DNA from: Candidatus Cloacimonetes bacterium 4572_55
Lineage (GTDB): Bacteria > 4572-55
Assembly (NCBI GenBank): GCA_002084765.1
Contig: NBMB01000080.1
Span: 1-11,142, forward strand
Reading direction: 5' to 3'
DNA: 11,142 bases
Under the pieces are notes generated by a model, which saw only the letters and a list, made by a program, of their open reading frames with translations, was not told the origin of the DNA and did not search any database. The position numbers and the translations under genes are program-made. Below are positions 1 through 6,895 of this stretch, piece after piece (within the stretch, counting starts at the first letter, position 1; each line of letters starts with the position of its first letter).

Positions 1-1570
1 CGTCCGACACTCCATCGTCATTTAGATCATAACCAAGATTGCCTGAAGAACTACCAAAACGGATGTAATATCTGGCGGCATTAGCAACAGAGCTGTCGGT
101 AAAGCCGGTTCCATCAAAAGTCGGATTGTCATCCATCCAGTCATATTGCGGTACAGTAGTCACGTTAACAGTGGTATCGCCACCCACGGTATATGCTGGG
201 TAAGCTACCGCAGAATACCCTACAGCAGTCCCCCCGACCACACCGCCAACACCTTCCGCTGCAGAAAAAGGATACCGGACTTCAACCGTAAGCTGGGGCA
301 GAGCGGTCAAGTCCACCTCGATGATGTCTACGCCAGCTGTGTTTTGTAAGGAGTCGCCATCCCAAGGAAGCCTACCATCCGTGCCGTCAGCTCCGCCCCG
401 CCCGTCAAAAGTGATCAAGTTGCCAGCACTATCCGGAACTGTGAAGGTGACATGATGATTAGTCCCACTCTGTCCCAGAAAATACTGAGCTTGCAAGGTA
501 AGCGTGTAGGTATAGCTAGTTTCACCAGTTATTGCCACGGTATCACTCACGACACTGGTAATTCCCACCACAGGAGCACCAGTACCACTAGTATCTACAG
601 CAACCCCGTCGATATAAAATACTGCTTTGGATGTATCTATCCCGCTCGCATTCGGAGTACTCGCACTCTGGTGCCCAGCTGTATTTGGATCAGCGTCGGT
701 TGTGGTATCGTAGGGATCATACACATCAATAGAGTATGTGATCGTTTCAGCGCAATCCTGTGGAGTCCAAATATTGGTACCCACGTCGTAGTTAGCCGGA
801 GCTGAAGGCGTAAAGCTAAGACTATCAGGAACAAGTTGCGGCTCGCCAGAGTCGTATCGGATAAAATCCTCTACGTCCCATCCGAGATTGCCGCCATCAG
901 TTCCGTTATGGGCAATGATAAACGTTGTCACATCAACATTTCCATTCGGAAGGTCACGGTTGTTTGTCACAGAAAGATATAACTCCAGATTATCCTGATC
1001 ATTGAGGCCATCCATACCCCGTGATTCAACGTATCGGTTACTATCAACAGTAGCAAGATTAATATCGCCCGAACTCACTAAGAGGTCTGTACCCACCACC
1101 AAAAAAAATTTATAGGTGCTGGCAGCACCAGCATTAATACTGCTGTAATTCTCAAACGGTACGAGTGTCGGCGTCCGCGACCCATATTGGTCATAAATAT
1201 CCACTCGGATATCAGGCGTTGAGTTGCCATTTGCGGTCACACGGGATACAGAGTCCGTTGTTGTCAATTCAAACCACAGCGTATCGCCCGCGGTTTCCGT
1301 CGCGCTCACAGCCGGCGATCCCAGAGCCCATCCATCAGTGTCATTAGAGCCAAGAAGTAGGGTATCAGAACCAGCAGTAATACCAGTGTGATCAATAACG
1401 ACTTGGTCGGTAACAACTCCACCAGGCGGAAATGTCTGTATTATCAGTTGAGTGACAGTGATCGGTGCTCGAATAGCACTATTGCCCGCGTCATTATCGG
1501 CCTGGGCTGGCATCAGCGCCACGCCGAATAAGAGTAAAAAGATTAAAATTAACAAAGATTTAGATCTCAT
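1..1570 (-). CDS. Secreted protein of unknown function, N-terminal 523 codons (runs off left edge)
   Basis: I translated the minus strand from the ATG at 1570 to the window edge and found no stop in 523 codons, so this is the 5' part of a longer gene. A Shine-Dalgarno AGGAG (complement of 1579-1583) sits 8 nt before the ATG. The protein opens with a textbook signal peptide: MRSKS, then a hydrophobic stretch LLILIFLLLFGVALM, then a PAQA|D signal peptidase I site near residue 24. The rest is Thr/Ser/Asp/Gly-rich and beta-type in character, without a domain I can name. The last visible residues (near 515-523) read DLNDDGVSD, resembling the Asp-rich calcium loops of dockerin or thrombospondin type 3 repeats. 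It is probably an extracellular or surface-anchored protein. The C-terminus, where a sorting domain would lie, is outside the window. The minus-strand ORF at 637-834 and the plus-strand ORFs here (such as 452-805) are shadows of this frame. Confidence 0.85.
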   Translation of the reverse strand, partial: MRSKSLLILIFLLLFGVALMPAQADNDAGNSAIRAPITVTQLIIQTFPPGGVVTDQVVIDHTGITAGSDTLLLGSNDTDGWALGSPAVSATETAGDTLWFELTTTDSVSRVTANGNSTPDIRVDIYDQYGSRTPTLVPFENYSSINAGAASTYKFFLVVGTDLLVSSGDINLATVDSNRYVESRGMDGLNDQDNLELYLSVTNNRDLPNGNVDVTTFIIAHNGTDGGNLGWDVEDFIRYDSGEPQLVPDSLSFTPSAPANYDVGTNIWTPQDCAETITYSIDVYDPYDTTTDADPNTAGHQSASTPNASGIDTSKAVFYIDGVAVDTSGTGAPVVGITSVVSDTVAITGETSYTYTLTLQAQYFLGQSGTNHHVTFTVPDSAGNLITFDGRGGADGTDGRLPWDGDSLQNTAGVDIIEVDLTALPQLTVEVRYPFSAAEGVGGVVGGTAVGYSAVAYPAYTVGGDTTVNVTTVPQYDWMDDNPTFDGTGFTDSSVANAARYYIRFGSSSGNLGYDLNDDGVSD

Positions 1571-1797
1571 TTGAAATTCTCCTTTCAAAAGATTCCATTG
1601 ACGACTGCCATTTGGCACCCATCGGTTATTCGTTGTTTACATTTGTGTCAGTTTCGCAACCCTCATAAATTCAATAAAAATTCGTTAGATTTGGATCAAG
1701 ATTCGGGCGCTTTTGATATGGTTCGACTACCGCCTCCTTTCAATTCGATATGTCACCATGATACTTTTCATCATTATCTCCCTTTTTCTAATTAATT
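1571..1797 (-). promoter_or_regulatory. Upstream region of the secreted-protein gene (presumed promoter and 5' UTR)
   Basis: This 227-bp AT-rich stretch lies between repeat array A and the minus-strand start at 1570. It must hold the promoter unless transcription begins beyond the arrays, but I could not identify convincing -35/-10 hexamers or a known riboswitch. A 15-codon minus-strand ORF (1774-1727, MMKSIMVTYR...) has a plausible GGGAG before it and could be a leader peptide, but support is weak. A plus-strand ORF at 1571-1795 has no good start context and looks fortuitous. Confidence 0.3.
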
Positions 1798-1889
1798 AGT
1801 CCGCAGAATGGTCCGCTGATTACGCTGATTAACGCAGATGGTCCGCAGAATGGTCCGCAGATTACGCTGATTACGCAGATTAGTGCGGA
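1798..1889 (+). repeat. Repeat array A (GGTCCGCAGATTACGC family)
   Basis: About 90 bp made of short related words: GTCCGCAGAATGGTCCGC, then TGATTACGCTGATTAACGCAGAT, then a second GTCCGCAGAATGGTCCGC and another CAGATTACGCTGATTACGCAG run. Word spacing is about 9-12 bp. The 15-mer CGCAGAATGGTCCGC occurs at 1802-1816 and 1844-1858, and its reverse complement closes array D at 3068-3082, so the outer ends of the block form an inverted terminal repeat. The repeats resemble those that I recall (not checked here) accompanying GxxExxY genes in many uncultured bacteria. Confidence 0.85.
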
Positions 1890-2190
1890 ATCGTTTATCA
1901 TTACTTTTTTGAGAAGAATCTCCTCTCAAGATAGAATTTTATACTATTTTCAAAAAAATTCAATAAAAAAATGTAAAGAGCTTAGATTTTGATCATATTT
2001 ATGAGACCAATCAATTCTAAACTCGGCTTAATAGCTATAATTAATAGCTGTTAAGCTCTCAAATCCCGTTATTTTGTCCCTAAAAAAAAACAAACCTTTT
2101 ACGGAATAAATTGATCTGCAACTTAACAGAGTTTCGATTATTTGTCAACATTTTTTTATCTCGCAAGCGGAAAAAAGTGATTCGACGTTC
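1890..2190. other. AT-rich spacer between arrays A and B, no gene seen
   Basis: About 300 bp, strongly AT-rich, with several poly-A and poly-T runs (for example near 1950-1970, 2082-2090 and 2152-2158). I see no plausible coding sequence or RNA gene of a known class. The only structure that stands out is the inverted repeat at 2025-2057, listed separately. It separates two repeat arrays that are in the same orientation. Confidence 0.5.
2025..2057. repeat. Perfectly centred inverted repeat (hairpin) in AT-rich spacer
   Basis: The arms CTTAATAGCT (2027-2036) and AGCTGTTAAG (2046-2055) are complementary except for one T-G wobble, and the pairing extends by G2026-C2056 and a G-T at 2025/2057. 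This gives about 12 pairs around a 9-nt loop. No T-tract follows on either strand, so it is not a standard intrinsic terminator. It could be a protein-binding palindrome, part of an unrecognised small RNA, or chance in an AT-rich region. Confidence 0.5.
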
Positions 2191-2320
2191 TGCTGATGGT
2201 CCGCAGATTACGCTGATTAGCGCAGATTAATGTGGATTAATGTGGATTGGTTCGCAGATGGTCCGCAGATTACGCTGATTAACGCAGATTAATGTGGATT
2301 AATGTGGATTGGTCCGCAGA
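2191..2320 (+). repeat. Repeat array B: two 62-bp higher-order units
   Basis: Two consecutive 62-bp units, 2195-2256 and 2257-2318, differ at two positions only (G/A in ATTAGCG versus ATTAACG, and T/C in GGTTCGCA versus GGTCCGCA). Each contains GGTCCGCAGATTACGCTG, a GCAGATT word, and two ATGTGGATTA words that are peculiar to this array. It is in the same orientation as array A. An 85-bp AT-rich stretch without a recognisable feature separates it from array C. Confidence 0.9.
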
Positions 2321-2405
2321 TATGGAAATGAGTTCTTGATTTTTATATTATTATCCTTTAGTATAAGACCTCGTATCCAAAAAAAATCTTTAATTCACGT
2401 AAGGT

Positions 2406-2504
2406 GTCCGCAGATGGTCCGCAGATTACGCTGATTTTCGCAGATGGTCCGGACTAATCAGCGTTAATCTGCGTTAATCTGCGGACTATTCTGCGGACCA
2501 TTCT
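2406..2504. repeat. Repeat array C: orientation switch forming a large imperfect hairpin
   Basis: The left half (to about 2450) carries words in the same sense as arrays A and B; the right half (from about 2453) carries the reverse complement, as in array D. The switch point is the perfect palindrome GTCCGGAC (2447-2454). CTGATT (2431-2436) pairs with AATCAG (2456-2461), and GCAGATTACG (2421-2430) pairs with CGTTAATCTGC (2462-2472) with one bulge. The array ends GCGGACCATTCT, only three bases before the GGAGG of the GxxExxY gene, so in RNA this fold would lie directly upstream of its ribosome binding site. Confidence 0.85.
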
Positions 2505-2507
2505 CCT

Positions 2508-2512
2508 GGAGG
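2508..2512 (+). promoter_or_regulatory. Shine-Dalgarno GGAGG deciding the GxxExxY start
   Basis: GGAGG ends directly against an in-frame TTG at 2513, which leaves no spacer for that codon, whereas the ATG at 2519 has an ideal 6-nt spacing. This fixes the start at 2519. Confidence 0.8.
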
Positions 2513-2518
2513 TTGATT

Positions 2519-2893
2519 ATGTTGCAGAAAGGGGACTCACAGACTTACTCAATAATCGGTGCGGCAATGACGGTTCATCGGAAATTGGGCAATGGATTTT
2601 TTGAGGCAGTTTATCAGGCTGCGCTTGAGAAAGAGTTCATCTATTGCGATATTCCCTACGAGAGAGAGAAAGAGTTGCCGGTGCATTATCGGGGCGAGGT
2701 GATCGCACGGTATCGGGTAGATTTTCTTTGCTTCGACCAGGTCATTGTAGAGCTGAAGGCTCTGAAAAAGACCTCCAGCGCGGATGAGGGACAGGTCATC
2801 AACTACCTCAAGGCGTCTGACTTGAATCGAGGTCTCCTCATTAACTTCGGCACGCTAAGCCTCCAACACAAAAGATTAGTCCTCAACCTTTAA
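2519..2893 (+). CDS. GxxExxY family protein (predicted PD-(D/E)XK nuclease fold)
   Basis: The 124-aa product matches the GxxExxY family (TIGR04256; Pfam PDDEXK_3) over its full length. The name-giving motif is GFFEAVY (G26, E29, Y32), inside KLGNGFFEAVYQAALEKEF. A nuclease-like core follows: RVDFLCFDQVIVELKAL gives D68 and the E78-x-K80 pair, and the helix QVINYLKAS (Q93) precedes GLLINFG. In the PD-(D/E)XK superfamily such D/E/K residues bind metal and cleave nucleic acid, but the activity of this family is to my knowledge not established. There is no signal peptide, so it is cytoplasmic. It is closely hemmed in by repeats: array C ends just before its ribosome binding site and array D begins within a few bases of its stop, which suggests that gene and repeats travel together. 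All motif residues are present and the gene looks intact. Confidence 0.9.
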   Translation: MLQKGDSQTYSIIGAAMTVHRKLGNGFFEAVYQAALEKEFIYCDIPYEREKELPVHYRGEVIARYRVDFLCFDQVIVELKALKKTSSADEGQVINYLKASDLNRGLLINFGTLSLQHKRLVLNL

Positions 2894-3082
2894 TTTAATC
2901 CGCGTTAATCCGCGTAATCTGCGGACCAATCCGCGTTAATCCGCGTAATCTGCGGACCAATCCGCGTTAATCCGCGTTAATCCGCGTTAATCTGCGTAAT
3001 CTGCGGACCAATCAGCGTTAATCTGCGGACCAATCAGCGTTAATCTGCGTAATCTGCGGACCAATCTGCGGACCATTCTGCG
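2894..3082 (-). repeat. Repeat array D: word-structured tandem array filling the intergenic gap
   Basis: Read on the plus strand, the array splits into units that each start AATC(C/A)GCG, continue with zero to three TTAATC(C/T)GCG words, and close with TAATCTGCGGACC. I count five full units with 1, 1, 3, 0 and 1 internal words (the first starts imperfectly, the fourth fuses two words), then a minimal AATCTGCGGACC and an ATTCTGCG cap. The GCG cores are spaced about 10 bp, close to a helical turn of B-DNA. Units 1-3 favour C at the variable base, units 4-5 use A then T, so the units fall into two families. It is in the opposite orientation to arrays A and B and occupies the entire gap between two genes. 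Confidence 0.9.
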
Positions 3083-3095
3083 AAGGAGCTGAAAA

Positions 3096-4328
3096 ATGAA
3101 TGACATTGTCGAATCTTATATTAAATTAGCCCTCCGAACCGGTCAGTATGACCCGGACTATATCGATTCTTATCACGGGCCAGAGGAGTTTCGACCCGCG
3201 GCGTTGTCCTCTGTTGAAGAAAAAACATTTCCTTTTGAGGAGCTTGTCGGACAAGTCCAAGATTTGGCCCGCAGACTTTCCGAGATCACCAGTCGTGATT
3301 GGGACAGAGTCGAAAAACTCCGCCATGTTTCTATGACCAAGCAATTAGAATCTCTCATGACAGAAATCAAGTTGATCTTCGGCGCACAGATGTCCTTTGA
3401 CGAGGAGTCTCAGGCGTTGTATGACGTGGTTGCTCCGGCTTACGATGTAGAACAGTTTGGAGAAATGATCAATAATCTGGACAAAATTTTGCCCGGTAGC
3501 GGCGATATTCTGACGCGGTTTAATAAGCTCAAGGAACACGTTTCTATCCCAACAAATAGACTGGAAAAGGTATTCGACAGGGTATTCGACGAATGCCGAC
3601 GACGCACCCAGCGATATATTTCCCTGCCAGAAGGCGAAAATTTTACCATCGAATATGTGAAGGATGCGCCGTGGGCCGCGTATAATTGGTATAAAGGAAA
3701 CGGCTTCAGCTTGATCCAAATTAACACCGATTTTCCGACGCGTATTCACGAACCTCTCCATCTCGCCGCGCATGAGGGATATCCGGGGCACCATCTATTT
3801 CATTCTCTGTTGGAAAAAAATCTGGGACGGGAGAGAGGATGGATGGAGTTTTGTATTGCCCCTCTTTTTTGTCCTGCCGCGATTATTGCGGAAGGCACGG
3901 CGGAGTATGGGGTCGATCTCGTTTTCCCAAAAGATGAGAGGATAGAATTCGAGCTGAGCCAACTGTTCCCCATTGCCGGACTGGACGCGAGACTGGCGGA
4001 GGTTTTTTATCAAGCTCTGGAGTGTCTCAAAGGGATTCGAGGTCTGGGTATCGAGGTGTCTCGGGGCTACTTGGACGAAAAAATCGACCGTGAGCAGGCG
4101 ATTGAGATGTTGGTGCGATACGGTCTGCGCACCCGAGAGAGAGCAGAGCAAAATCTGAAGTTTGCCGACCGATACGGCAGCTATGTTGTCACCTATTCGC
4201 TCGGTAAAGATTTGATCAGGGAGTATATCGAGACGCGCTCAGGGAGGGAGGAGAGCCCAGGTCGGAAGTGGGAACTGTTCTATGAGTTGATCTCCACGCC
4301 CCAGGTTCCATCTGGATTGAGGCCATGA
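3096..4328 (+). CDS. DUF885-like zinc metallopeptidase, cytoplasmic
   Basis: The 410-aa product carries HEGYPGHH at residues 226-233 followed by AEGTAEYG (E266, E270). This is the arrangement of the DUF885 family (PF05960), whose HE..PGHH motif and downstream glutamate are taken to bind zinc as in gluzincin peptidases; a substrate cannot be named. The C-terminal segment FADRYGSYVVTYSLGKDLI (357 onward) also fits the family. The N-terminal 200 residues are charged and helical. No signal peptide or membrane segment is present, and the protein is shorter than the roughly 550-600-residue secreted members I know. The start is well supported: AAGGAG at 3083-3088 lies 7 nt before ATG. Its 5' untranslated region is made almost wholly of repeat array D, so either the promoter is inside or beyond the repeats, or the gene is read through from the GxxExxY gene. 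Confidence 0.8.
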   Translation: MNDIVESYIKLALRTGQYDPDYIDSYHGPEEFRPAALSSVEEKTFPFEELVGQVQDLARRLSEITSRDWDRVEKLRHVSMTKQLESLMTEIKLIFGAQMSFDEESQALYDVVAPAYDVEQFGEMINNLDKILPGSGDILTRFNKLKEHVSIPTNRLEKVFDRVFDECRRRTQRYISLPEGENFTIEYVKDAPWAAYNWYKGNGFSLIQINTDFPTRIHEPLHLAAHEGYPGHHLFHSLLEKNLGRERGWMEFCIAPLFCPAAIIAEGTAEYGVDLVFPKDERIEFELSQLFPIAGLDARLAEVFYQALECLKGIRGLGIEVSRGYLDEKIDREQAIEMLVRYGLRTRERAEQNLKFADRYGSYVVTYSLGKDLIREYIETRSGREESPGRKWELFYELISTPQVPSGLRP

Positions 4329-4412
4329 CCTCGTTTTGCCATGTTTGCCATGATTCAATAAATTGCAGGTCGGTGATCTGCGTGACGTAAATGATTTATA
4401 GGAGGAAGAGTA

Positions 4413-6872
4413 ATGAGTCGATTAAAACGGAATTTCGTGTTATTTATTTCATTCATAACGATATTCATAACGATAGGATCAAGCGTGCCTTTATGTGCCC
4501 AGAGCGTAGCCGAATGGCAGACCTCGATGGGCATGTTTCGGGCGGTCATTCGGGAGGATTTGGTCCCGATTACTGGTGAGAATTTCATTAATTTGGCAAA
4601 TGACAACTTCTATGACGGGCTGATTTTCCATCGGATAATCGACGGATTTGTCATCCAAGACGGAGACCCGACCGGCACTGGAGGCGGGGGTCCGGGATGG
4701 ACGATCCCGCTGGAAATTCATCCGGACTTACGGCACGACACCGCGGGCGCGTTGGCAATGGCTCGCAGCGCGAATCCGAATAGCGCGGGTTCTCAGTATT
4801 ATTTTACACTATCTCCGCAGCCCGGTCTGGACGATAACTATGCGGTATTCGGCAAGGTCATTGAGGGGATAGAGACGGTTTTGGAGATTGGTCATGTGCC
4901 GACTGATAGTAACGACAGACCCATCACGCCGGTTGAAATTTACAGCATCGAGATTTTGGGAACTATCTATCCGGGTTTGGAGATGGATCATGTGGTTCTC
5001 ATTGAGGACGAATCGAATTCCGACGGAGACGGCGTGTTTAATCCTTATGAAAGCGCGCTCCTTTCCATTGCGCTAGAAAATCTCGCAGGTTGGGGAAACG
5101 CGGCACATGTGACCGCAACCCTGACCTGTTCCGACACGCGGCTGACTATTGAGAACCCCACAGTCAACTACGGCGATATTGCTGGCGGCGATTCTTCTAT
5201 CAACACGGATCAGCCCTTCCGAATTTTATCCGAATTTGGCGAAACTTTTACCGCGTCGGCAAATCTTCATTTGTCTGCAAATGGGGAAACAGATTATCCT
5301 TATGAGAACGATTACGAAGTTTTGATCGACGTCTCTCTGAATCAACCCGGCTGGCCATATTATTTAGGTAGGAGTTCATTTTCTTCCCCTGTGATCATCG
5401 ATATCGACTTGGATGGCTCTCGCGAGCTGATTTTCGGCGACGGAGAAGGGTATCTGCACGCGTTGACCTATGACGGTGTGACCGAGCTTCCCGGATTTCC
5501 GGTTGATCTGGGGCAGGAAATCCGAGCCGCTGTGGCGATCGGCAATCTGGATCAGGATGCGGAGCTTGAGATTGTCGCAGGGACGTTCGGCAACGAGCTG
5601 TATGCAATCGACCATACCGGCGAGACGCTCTTTTCCTATTCCACAGTCGGACAGGTTGTTGCAAATCCCATGATTGCGGACGTGGATGGGGACGGCTCTC
5701 CAGAAATTATTGCGATCACCATCGCTGGCGTGGTCTCTGTCCTTGACAGCAACGGTGAGAATTATCCAAATTTTCCACTATTTACAGGAAGTGTCTCGGT
5801 GATCTCTCCGGCAATCGCTGATCTGGACGGAGACGGCTATCTCGATATTCTCGTATTTGTAGGCGCAAACAGCGACGCCTCTCTTTTGGCGATCTCCACC
5901 GCGGACGGTCAGAATATCGGGGGGTGGCCCATTAATGTGGGGACAAATTCAGAGAATGGCCCGGTTGTAACCGATTTTGAGGAAGACGGTCTGCCGGAAG
6001 TCCTAATCGGCCTGGCAAACGGAAATCTCTCTCTATTTAATAGCGACGGCAGCCAACGTTGGGCTCGGGACCTGGGCAGCGATGTCGCCGCGGCTCCGGC
6101 TGTTGCCGATATCGATCTTGCCGATAATGGCGAGATGGAGATCGTCGCTATTTCCGACGACGGTTTGATCTACATCCTGGACAAAGAAGGAAATGATCTG
6201 TATAGCTCTCCATTTGACGCGGATGCGTCTGTCCGATCTTCCCCGATCTTAGCCGACCTAAACGGCAATGGTACGATCGACGTCATTTTCGGCGATAACG
6301 AGGGGAATATCAACGCGGTTGACATTGACGGCAGTCTGCTCTCAGGCTTCCCGATCCAGGTCGGCGGAAACCTAAACGTCAGCCCCGCGATCGGCTATTT
6401 GGATGGGGACGACGATGTGGAAATCGCTATCCCTAACTATGATTCCTATTGCGTTATCGACTATAAAAGTCCTGCGACGATTGTCTGGCCCTGTTACAAA
6501 GGGAGTCCCACGCGCACGGGTTATACAGCCGATATAACCGCTATAGAAGATCAGCCGGAGAATCCCTCTGGAGACGTGGAAAACTTTTTAGGCGCGAGTT
6601 ATCCCAACCCATTTTTGCCGGGCATTCAATCCGGATCCTCGGTTGCGATCCGTTTCGGCCTGGCGCGATCCGCTGATGTCTCGTTGATAATCTATGACGT
6701 TGCCGGACGACGGATAAAATCCTTGGGTCTGGGTGTCACGCCCGCGGGCAACCATCAAATAAAATGGGACGGAATCGACAGACATGGGCGTAAGGCCGTC
6801 TCCGGCGTCTATCTCTATCGTATGAAATCCAAAGACTTTGAGGATACAAAACGTATGGTTCTTATTCGATAA
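4413..6872 (+). CDS. Secreted cyclophilin-type prolyl isomerase fused to FG-GAP propeller and sorting-type C-terminus
   Basis: This 819-aa protein has GGAGG 7 nt before its ATG. Residues 1-29 form a signal peptide (KR, hydrophobic FVLFISFITIFITIG, then LCAQS). Residues about 36-183 are a cyclophilin domain: FHRIIDGFVIQDGDP (R74, F79, Q82 matching human CypA R55, F60, Q63), GSQYYF (Q128) and YAVFGKV. CypA M61, W121 and H126 correspond to V80, G138 and Y143, so catalysis is likely but cyclosporin binding is not expected. Residues about 190-310 look Ig-like. Residues 325-690 contain eight repeats of the type ADVDGDGSPEIIA...G.V..LD..G, i.e. an FG-GAP/VCBS beta-propeller with Asp-rich calcium loops. 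Residues 727-819 (YPNPF, IYDVAGRRI, WDGIDRHGR, SGVYLYRM, KRMVLIR) form a FlgD-Ig or type IX sorting-like domain. It is probably exported and held at the cell surface. The partners or substrates are unknown. Confidence 0.9.
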   Translation: MSRLKRNFVLFISFITIFITIGSSVPLCAQSVAEWQTSMGMFRAVIREDLVPITGENFINLANDNFYDGLIFHRIIDGFVIQDGDPTGTGGGGPGWTIPLEIHPDLRHDTAGALAMARSANPNSAGSQYYFTLSPQPGLDDNYAVFGKVIEGIETVLEIGHVPTDSNDRPITPVEIYSIEILGTIYPGLEMDHVVLIEDESNSDGDGVFNPYESALLSIALENLAGWGNAAHVTATLTCSDTRLTIENPTVNYGDIAGGDSSINTDQPFRILSEFGETFTASANLHLSANGETDYPYENDYEVLIDVSLNQPGWPYYLGRSSFSSPVIIDIDLDGSRELIFGDGEGYLHALTYDGVTELPGFPVDLGQEIRAAVAIGNLDQDAELEIVAGTFGNELYAIDHTGETLFSYSTVGQVVANPMIADVDGDGSPEIIAITIAGVVSVLDSNGENYPNFPLFTGSVSVISPAIADLDGDGYLDILVFVGANSDASLLAISTADGQNIGGWPINVGTNSENGPVVTDFEEDGLPEVLIGLANGNLSLFNSDGSQRWARDLGSDVAAAPAVADIDLADNGEMEIVAISDDGLIYILDKEGNDLYSSPFDADASVRSSPILADLNGNGTIDVIFGDNEGNINAVDIDGSLLSGFPIQVGGNLNVSPAIGYLDGDDDVEIAIPNYDSYCVIDYKSPATIVWPCYKGSPTRTGYTADITAIEDQPENPSGDVENFLGASYPNPFLPGIQSGSSVAIRFGLARSADVSLIIYDVAGRRIKSLGLGVTPAGNHQIKWDGIDRHGRKAVSGVYLYRMKSKDFEDTKRMVLIR

Positions 6873-6895
6873 CGTACTGATTTCCAATGCCCAAT

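Larger units (their letters stand above)
1798..3082. mobile_element. Candidate repeat-bounded genetic element carrying a GxxExxY gene
   Basis: Four arrays of one repeat family surround a single small gene. The outer ends share a 15-bp inverted match (CGCAGAATGGTCCGC at 1802-1816; complement at 3068-3082), and the arrays on either side of the gene are in opposite orientation. There is no transposase, integrase or reverse transcriptase, and I found no target-site duplication at the ends, so mobility is an inference. The alternative is a locally expanded intergenic repeat family with a nuclease-like gene that tolerates, uses or spreads it. Confidence 0.35.

Noticed and set aside
452-805. Plus-strand ORF of 117 codons, and others at 146-349 and 1165-1347
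   Set aside because: They lie antisense to the continuous 523-codon secreted-protein frame, have low-complexity products and no ribosome binding sites.
1727-1774. 15-codon minus-strand ORF that could be a leader peptide
   Set aside because: It has a possible GGGAG but no regulatory codon pattern or paired terminator structure, so support is too weak for a gene call.
1571-1795. Plus-strand ORF of 74 codons upstream of array A
   Set aside because: No plausible Shine-Dalgarno, composition like AT-rich intergenic DNA, and it lies in the expected promoter region of the minus-strand gene.
2513-2518. TTG start for the GxxExxY gene
   Set aside because: GGAGG directly abuts it, leaving no spacer; the ATG at 2519 has correct spacing.
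1798-3082. Possible CRISPR array
   Set aside because: There is no constant repeat with unique equal-length spacers; the arrays are built from related words throughout, and no cas gene is nearby.
3345-4151. Minus-strand ORFs of 95-149 codons opposite the metallopeptidase gene
   Set aside because: They overlap a well-supported gene with conserved motifs and show no family features or start signals.
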